Source: Thamnidium elegans (Eukaryota; Mucoromycota; Mucoromycetes; Mucorales; Mucoraceae). Taken from it: a DNA stretch of 64,000 bases. The stretch is from contig JAIXMG010000004.1 of the NCBI GenBank assembly GCA_025201345.1, positions 930,001 to 994,000 of the forward strand, given 5' to 3'. The translations under genes were made by a program, and so were the position numbers. Under the pieces are notes generated by a model that had not been told where the DNA came from, did no database searches, and saw only the letters and a list, made by a program, of their open reading frames with translations. Below are positions 60,204 to 64,000 of the stretch, piece after piece (positions within the stretch are counted from its first letter, which is position 1; every line of letters begins with the position of its first letter).

Positions 60204-60577
60204 TTAAATATCGCGAACAATGGATTCTAAAGGTGCGTTTTCATAAATGATACGATAAACGGTATCAAACAAGGGAAAATCTTTTGTCATTTGACGAGCT
60301 TCAAGAAACTGATGTACTTCTTGAGCAGTTAAAGTACCTTGTAACTTTTGACCATTTAACATTTGTCTTTCCAATACATCGATAGGTTTACCAGTCTTTG
60401 CGAAAGCCTCAGCAACCTTTCTGTTACGTCCACCTGAACAAGTTGTAATTAAATCTGCAACACCACATGATTCAAAAAAGGTTGTATCTTCAACTGTACC
60501 AAAGAAAGTTTGTCCAAACTTACGCATTTCCATTAATCCCAAACGAATAATAGCTGCCTTTGTATTACTACCATAAC

Positions 60578-60608
<31 letters not shown>

Positions 60609-61378
60609 GATGCTTATCAGATGACTTTGCTTTTTTTACCCCAACAAAAGATTTTACCCTAAACCATCAGAAATACCAGCTCCAACAGCAACAACGTTCT
60701 TTAAAGCACCACAAAGTTCAACCCCAACATAATCTCTAATAACATTGACGTGAAAGTAACTTGTATTAAATAACTTGAAGAATAATTCACCATCTTCGTT
60801 AGATCTACTACCAATCGTTGTCTCACAAAATCTTTCTAATGCAACTTCGTCTGCAATATTAGCACCACTGAGTGCAGCAACGTTAATACCCAACTGACGG
60901 GAGATCTCTTCCGAGAACAAAGTGACACCTTCAGGTTTAATTTCAAGACCCTTGATGAGTGAAATGGCTTTGGCGTTAGGAGCAATATGATCCTTCATCT
61001 CGTTACAGACACCACGTACAAACTGGTGAGGTAAAACAAAGATCAAGACTGAGGCACCTCGACTGGCTTCGACTAAACTTGGCATGGCCCTTATATTATC
61101 CGTAAATTTAATACCTGGTAAATACTTTGGGTTCTCTCTCTCTCGGTTAATCACGTCTGTTAATTTCTCACCGTTAAAGTCCTCTTCAAATACCCATTGA
61201 CGAACTTCTCGCTCGAAGATATCGTTATTTTTCAAAACGTTTTCTGCTACAATTTTTCCTACAGCTGAACCCCTAAAAAAAAGTTTAAAAAAAAAAGTTT
61301 AAAAAAAAAAAAAAAAAAAAGAGAGAGTATTTCTTACCAGTTACCGGAACCAATAATACAGACACGCTCTTTACTCAT
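60204..61378 (-). CDS. GPD1: NAD-dependent glycerol-3-phosphate dehydrogenase
   Basis: Three exons: 61378-61338, 61272-60658, 60576-60204; 342 aa. The Rossmann loop is reconstituted by splicing ([15 protein letters not shown]). Further blocks: [50 protein letters not shown], the catalytic-Lys region [19 protein letters not shown], and [19 protein letters not shown]. It reduces dihydroxyacetone phosphate to glycerol-3-phosphate, supplying glycerolipid backbones and osmolyte glycerol. No mitochondrial or peroxisomal targeting leader is evident at MSKERVC. It converges on the membrane-protein gene with about 54 bp between stops. Confidence 0.96.
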
Positions 61379-62388
61379 TTTTGTTGTTGTATAAAATCTT
61401 TTAGATGAAAGAAAAGATAATGATTGAAATCTGAAAGGTTGAATGTATTTATAGACCATTTTTTTTTTTTTTTTTTTTTTGTAAACCACAAAAAAAAAGG
61501 GAGGGTGAATTTATTTTCTTGTATTACAATAATATAACAAAAAAGAAAGGTTGACTTTTAATCAATAAAAAAACATGAAATAAGCCATAACAATCATTTA
61601 TTCATGTGTAGTTTGGTATAAATATGTCAACATGTGCCAAACATATGAAGAATTATAATAACTAAAAGCTAATCGGTCTTGTCTAAATTTCACATGATTC
61701 TTTGTACTTCCCCTTTTTTAATTACTTTTACTTTTTCTTTAAAAAAAAAAAAGGGTCTGTGCATGTCATATTATAAGCTTTTTCTTATTGGTAATTCTAG
61801 CTTACATATCGTATTTCCCTTTCTTTTTTTATATAACATCGACACTCTTCATAATATATAATACCAATTCCGATTATATGTGTAACCTTATAACTTTTTC
61901 CACTCAAATAGAGATCATTGTAAATTAAACCGATATCTACGTATATTTACATTAATAGCATACAAGTTATTATAACGTGTTTGTTGATAAAATAATATCG
62001 TCTCTAGTATTTTATTAGGTTAAGAAAGTTTGCGGATAAGCTGAAATCGGAGAAGTCCCTGCAAAAATTCTTCCCCGACTTGTACCAGTACGAATCACAG
62101 CTCATACGAAAGGCCTGTTCAAAGATAGTAAAATGATACCATATTATTTTGGTGTTGTCAGACTATACTTAATTTCACGAGAAAAACAAGAAGTGGCCTG
62201 AGCATCTCTACAAACCTTTTTAAACATGTAATACAAAATGTAGCTCTTTTTTTTTTTTTTTTTTTTTTTTTTGAAAGATATAAAAGATTACACAATATAT
62301 TAAGTGGCCATTTTGGGAATCAAGATACATAACCAATTTGACATGACTTGTTCTACAACCCTGTACAACGTATTGGAGAGGTCTCTTC

Positions 62389-62426
<38 letters not shown>

Positions 62427-62476
62427 GATTTCGATAAACCACAAAAACCGAAGTTTAATTTAGGTGTCCCAATCTC
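61379..62476. other. intergenic with possible coding debris
   Basis: 1.1 kb with no intact gene. At 62027-62137 a plus-strand frame reads FADKLKSEKSLQKFFPDLYQ then YESQLIRKACSKIVK before a stop, and an overlapping frame is also open, so the true frame is uncertain. T tract (62247-62271) and A tract (62391-62421). Confidence 0.35.
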
Positions 62477-63040
62477 CTAGACAATTGCAAGTGACATAAA
62501 TTCTGGTCGAGGTAAATAGACGTTAAAGAAAGAACTGTCACCTTGTAATTCTGTTGAAGAACAAACAAAATGACGACCATCCTCATTCAACACTGATTTA
62601 ATAACAAAATGAATGAAATCTGGGTTCTGTACAATATTTATAACAAAATATCAAAAATAAGAAGACAGTGAAATCAAAGCGAAGCTCTAAAAAATCTGTA
62701 CGTGTTTTCTTCATCAAAAGACTCTTCTTAGCTCAGCTGAAAGAGCTTAATAATCAGTGAATTGCTTTCCACAAGTATCATGGACACTTTAATACCGAAT
62801 AGGTAATCTGAGTGAAATAATATTTCATAAATAAAAAAAAAATAAAAGTCTATAGCTGCCTTTTTTTTTTGTAAAAACCATATCTAACCTGTTGCTATTC
62901 TAAGAACAAGGGGGTTGTATAAAGTGAACTCTACCCATGATTATTATTTCTTCTCTTAAGCCTTTTTTCTAAAAGGTCAATTGGCTTTTCTGCATCCTGC
63001 ATGTTTGAGGACAACAGTTTCTTATTAGCGCAGGCTAAAT
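62477..63040 (-). pseudogene. decayed or incomplete gene fragment
   Basis: The last exon-like block (62626-62477) is preceded by a good 3' splice site (TTGTACAG) and encodes NPDFIHFVIKSVLNEDGRHF, then CSSTELQGDSSFF and PRPEFMSLAIV before TAG. Upstream on the same strand another open block (about 62815-62730) reads SDYLFGIKVSMILVESNSL and IIKLFQLS, and near 63030-62950 GKKDLACANKKLLSSNMQ. Stops and frame changes separate them and no start codon is convincing. Family not recognised. Confidence 0.35.
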
Positions 63041-63181
63041 CTTTTTTCCCTGAAATTAATTTAACATCAAGTAATCCTATATCCTAATTAGGAATCGCTT
63101 ATTTCTGTATATAAAAAAGCTACTTGATGGGGGGATTCCGTCGTGTTTCTCTACTTTACTTTTTCTTTTTTTTTAAAAAAA

Positions 63182-64000
63182 ATGTTGGATAAATACGACC
63201 CTTCCACTTATAACCATCAATACGCTAACCTTAACGGTTTGCGTATGCACTATGTCGATGAAAACTCTTCATCCTCAAAGGCTTTATTACTTGTTCACGG
63301 TTGGCCTGATCTGTAAGTTTTTTTTTTAAGCAAAAATGATATATAATCCATACAACTTAACCTTTTTTTTTTCTTTTTTACATAGCTGGCTTGGTTGGAG
63401 AGAACAAATCCCTTTCCTTGTTAACCTTGGTTATCGCGTAATTGTTCCTACTCTTCGTGGTTTCGGTGAGACTGTAAGTTTTTTTTTAAAAAAATAAATA
63501 AATAAATAATCTATACCTGTTTATTTATCTTCATGCAATCAGGAAGGACCTGCAGACCCCTCATTATTCGGTTACAAGAACATTGCTAATGACTTGGCTG
63601 CACTTTTGGATCATCTTGAAGTTCCTACCGTCACTGTTATTGGTCACGATTGGGGAGGAGCTGTTACTTGGAGATTCAGTCAATTCTATCCAGAAAGAGT
63701 AAAGGCCCTTGCCAGTTTCTGTACACCTTATTTCCCTCCTATGAATGTTGATGTTACATTGGAACAAGTAGTTCAAGTTTTACCTAATTTCCAATATCAA
63801 CTTTATTTATCTACGCCTGAAGCTGAAAAGGATATGGATAACAATATGGCAAAGTTTTTCCGCCTTATCTTCCGCCCAATTGCAGATGGTAAAAGTTTAA
63901 GAGATCCTGAAACCGGCCGTTTAGCTGAAGGTCGTGAGGATGTTACTCGCAGTGAGGCCATCCCTGAAAAGGTATTAGATTATTATGTTGAGGCTTATAC
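63182..64000 (+). CDS. epoxide hydrolase / alpha-beta hydrolase, N-terminal part (runs off window)
   Basis: Exons 63182-63312, 63386-63473 and 63543 to the window edge; 225 residues seen of an expected 320-340. The fold is that of soluble epoxide hydrolases: HGWPD oxyanion motif (LLVHGWPDLWLGWREQIPFL), VIVPTLRGFGETEGP, nucleophile elbow VIGHDWGGAVTW with Asp as nucleophile, and a cap domain beginning after ASFCTPYFPP. HGWPD plus GHDWGG (Asp, not Ser) points to epoxide hydrolase; haloacetate dehalogenase is a close alternative. Confidence 0.88.

Noticed and set aside
62730..62830. tRNA-like D-arm (TTAGCTCAGCTGAAAGAGC)
   Set aside because: No anticodon stem, T-arm or acceptor pairing can be formed, and the opposite strand is open with protein-like sequence.

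Overview
The window is nuclear DNA of an early-diverging filamentous fungus, most probably Mucorales (Mucoromycota). It is very AT-rich. Genes lie densely on both strands and are cut by many short GT..AG introns, mostly 45-80 nt. Long poly-A/T tracts sit at introns and gene ends. The gene set fits too: cAMP-PKA, a response-regulator/phosphodiesterase fusion, Bem1, hamartin, allantoicase and Fanzor relics. Species cannot be fixed from sequence alone. Gene models were assembled by joining exons so that splice sites are GT..AG and the frame is kept throughout; positions beside long homopolymers may be off by a base.

0-8.6 kb: PKA catalytic subunit (-), a small two-exon gene (-), an unlisted small secreted/GPI-type gene (+), an alpha-arrestin (-), an eight-exon phospholipase B of the GDSL type (+) and a serine-rich single-exon protein (+). 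8.7-12.9 kb: an accessory block with a MULE-type zinc-binding DNA-binding ORF and a decayed intron-containing Fanzor (eukaryotic TnpB homologue). 13-29.3 kb: hamartin/TSC1, an FSH1-type serine hydrolase, a polyglutamine Zn2Cys6 regulator, mitochondrial uL16, a small helix-turn-helix-like protein, a coiled-coil protein (possibly CENP-Q-like), a REC-phosphodiesterase, allantoicase and a CorA-type Mg2+ transporter.

29.6-41.2 kb: a decayed ORF, a zinc-finger protein, the proteasome lid subunit RPN3, an ethanolamine/choline phosphotransferase, an amino-acid permease, Rab4 and mitochondrial bL12. 41.3-47.3 kb: a second accessory block with a second, more decayed and apparently intronless Fanzor, a PIF/Harbinger-like MITE with TTA target duplication, and gene debris. 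47.3-64 kb: CCR4-NOT subunit NOT3, eRF3/SUP35, NADP isocitrate dehydrogenase, Bem1, an unrecognised membrane protein whose first intron holds a large CT microsatellite, NAD glycerol-3-phosphate dehydrogenase, a decayed gene, and a partial epoxide hydrolase running off the right edge.

The core genes are ordinary eukaryotic housekeeping and signalling genes. Several belong to one theme: cAMP signalling has both an effector (PKA) and a degrader (REC-PDE) here, and TSC1, Bem1, Rab4 and arrestin act in growth control, polarity and trafficking. The unusual content lies in the two accessory blocks, where two different Fanzor lineages were inserted and decayed beside other DNA-transposon material.
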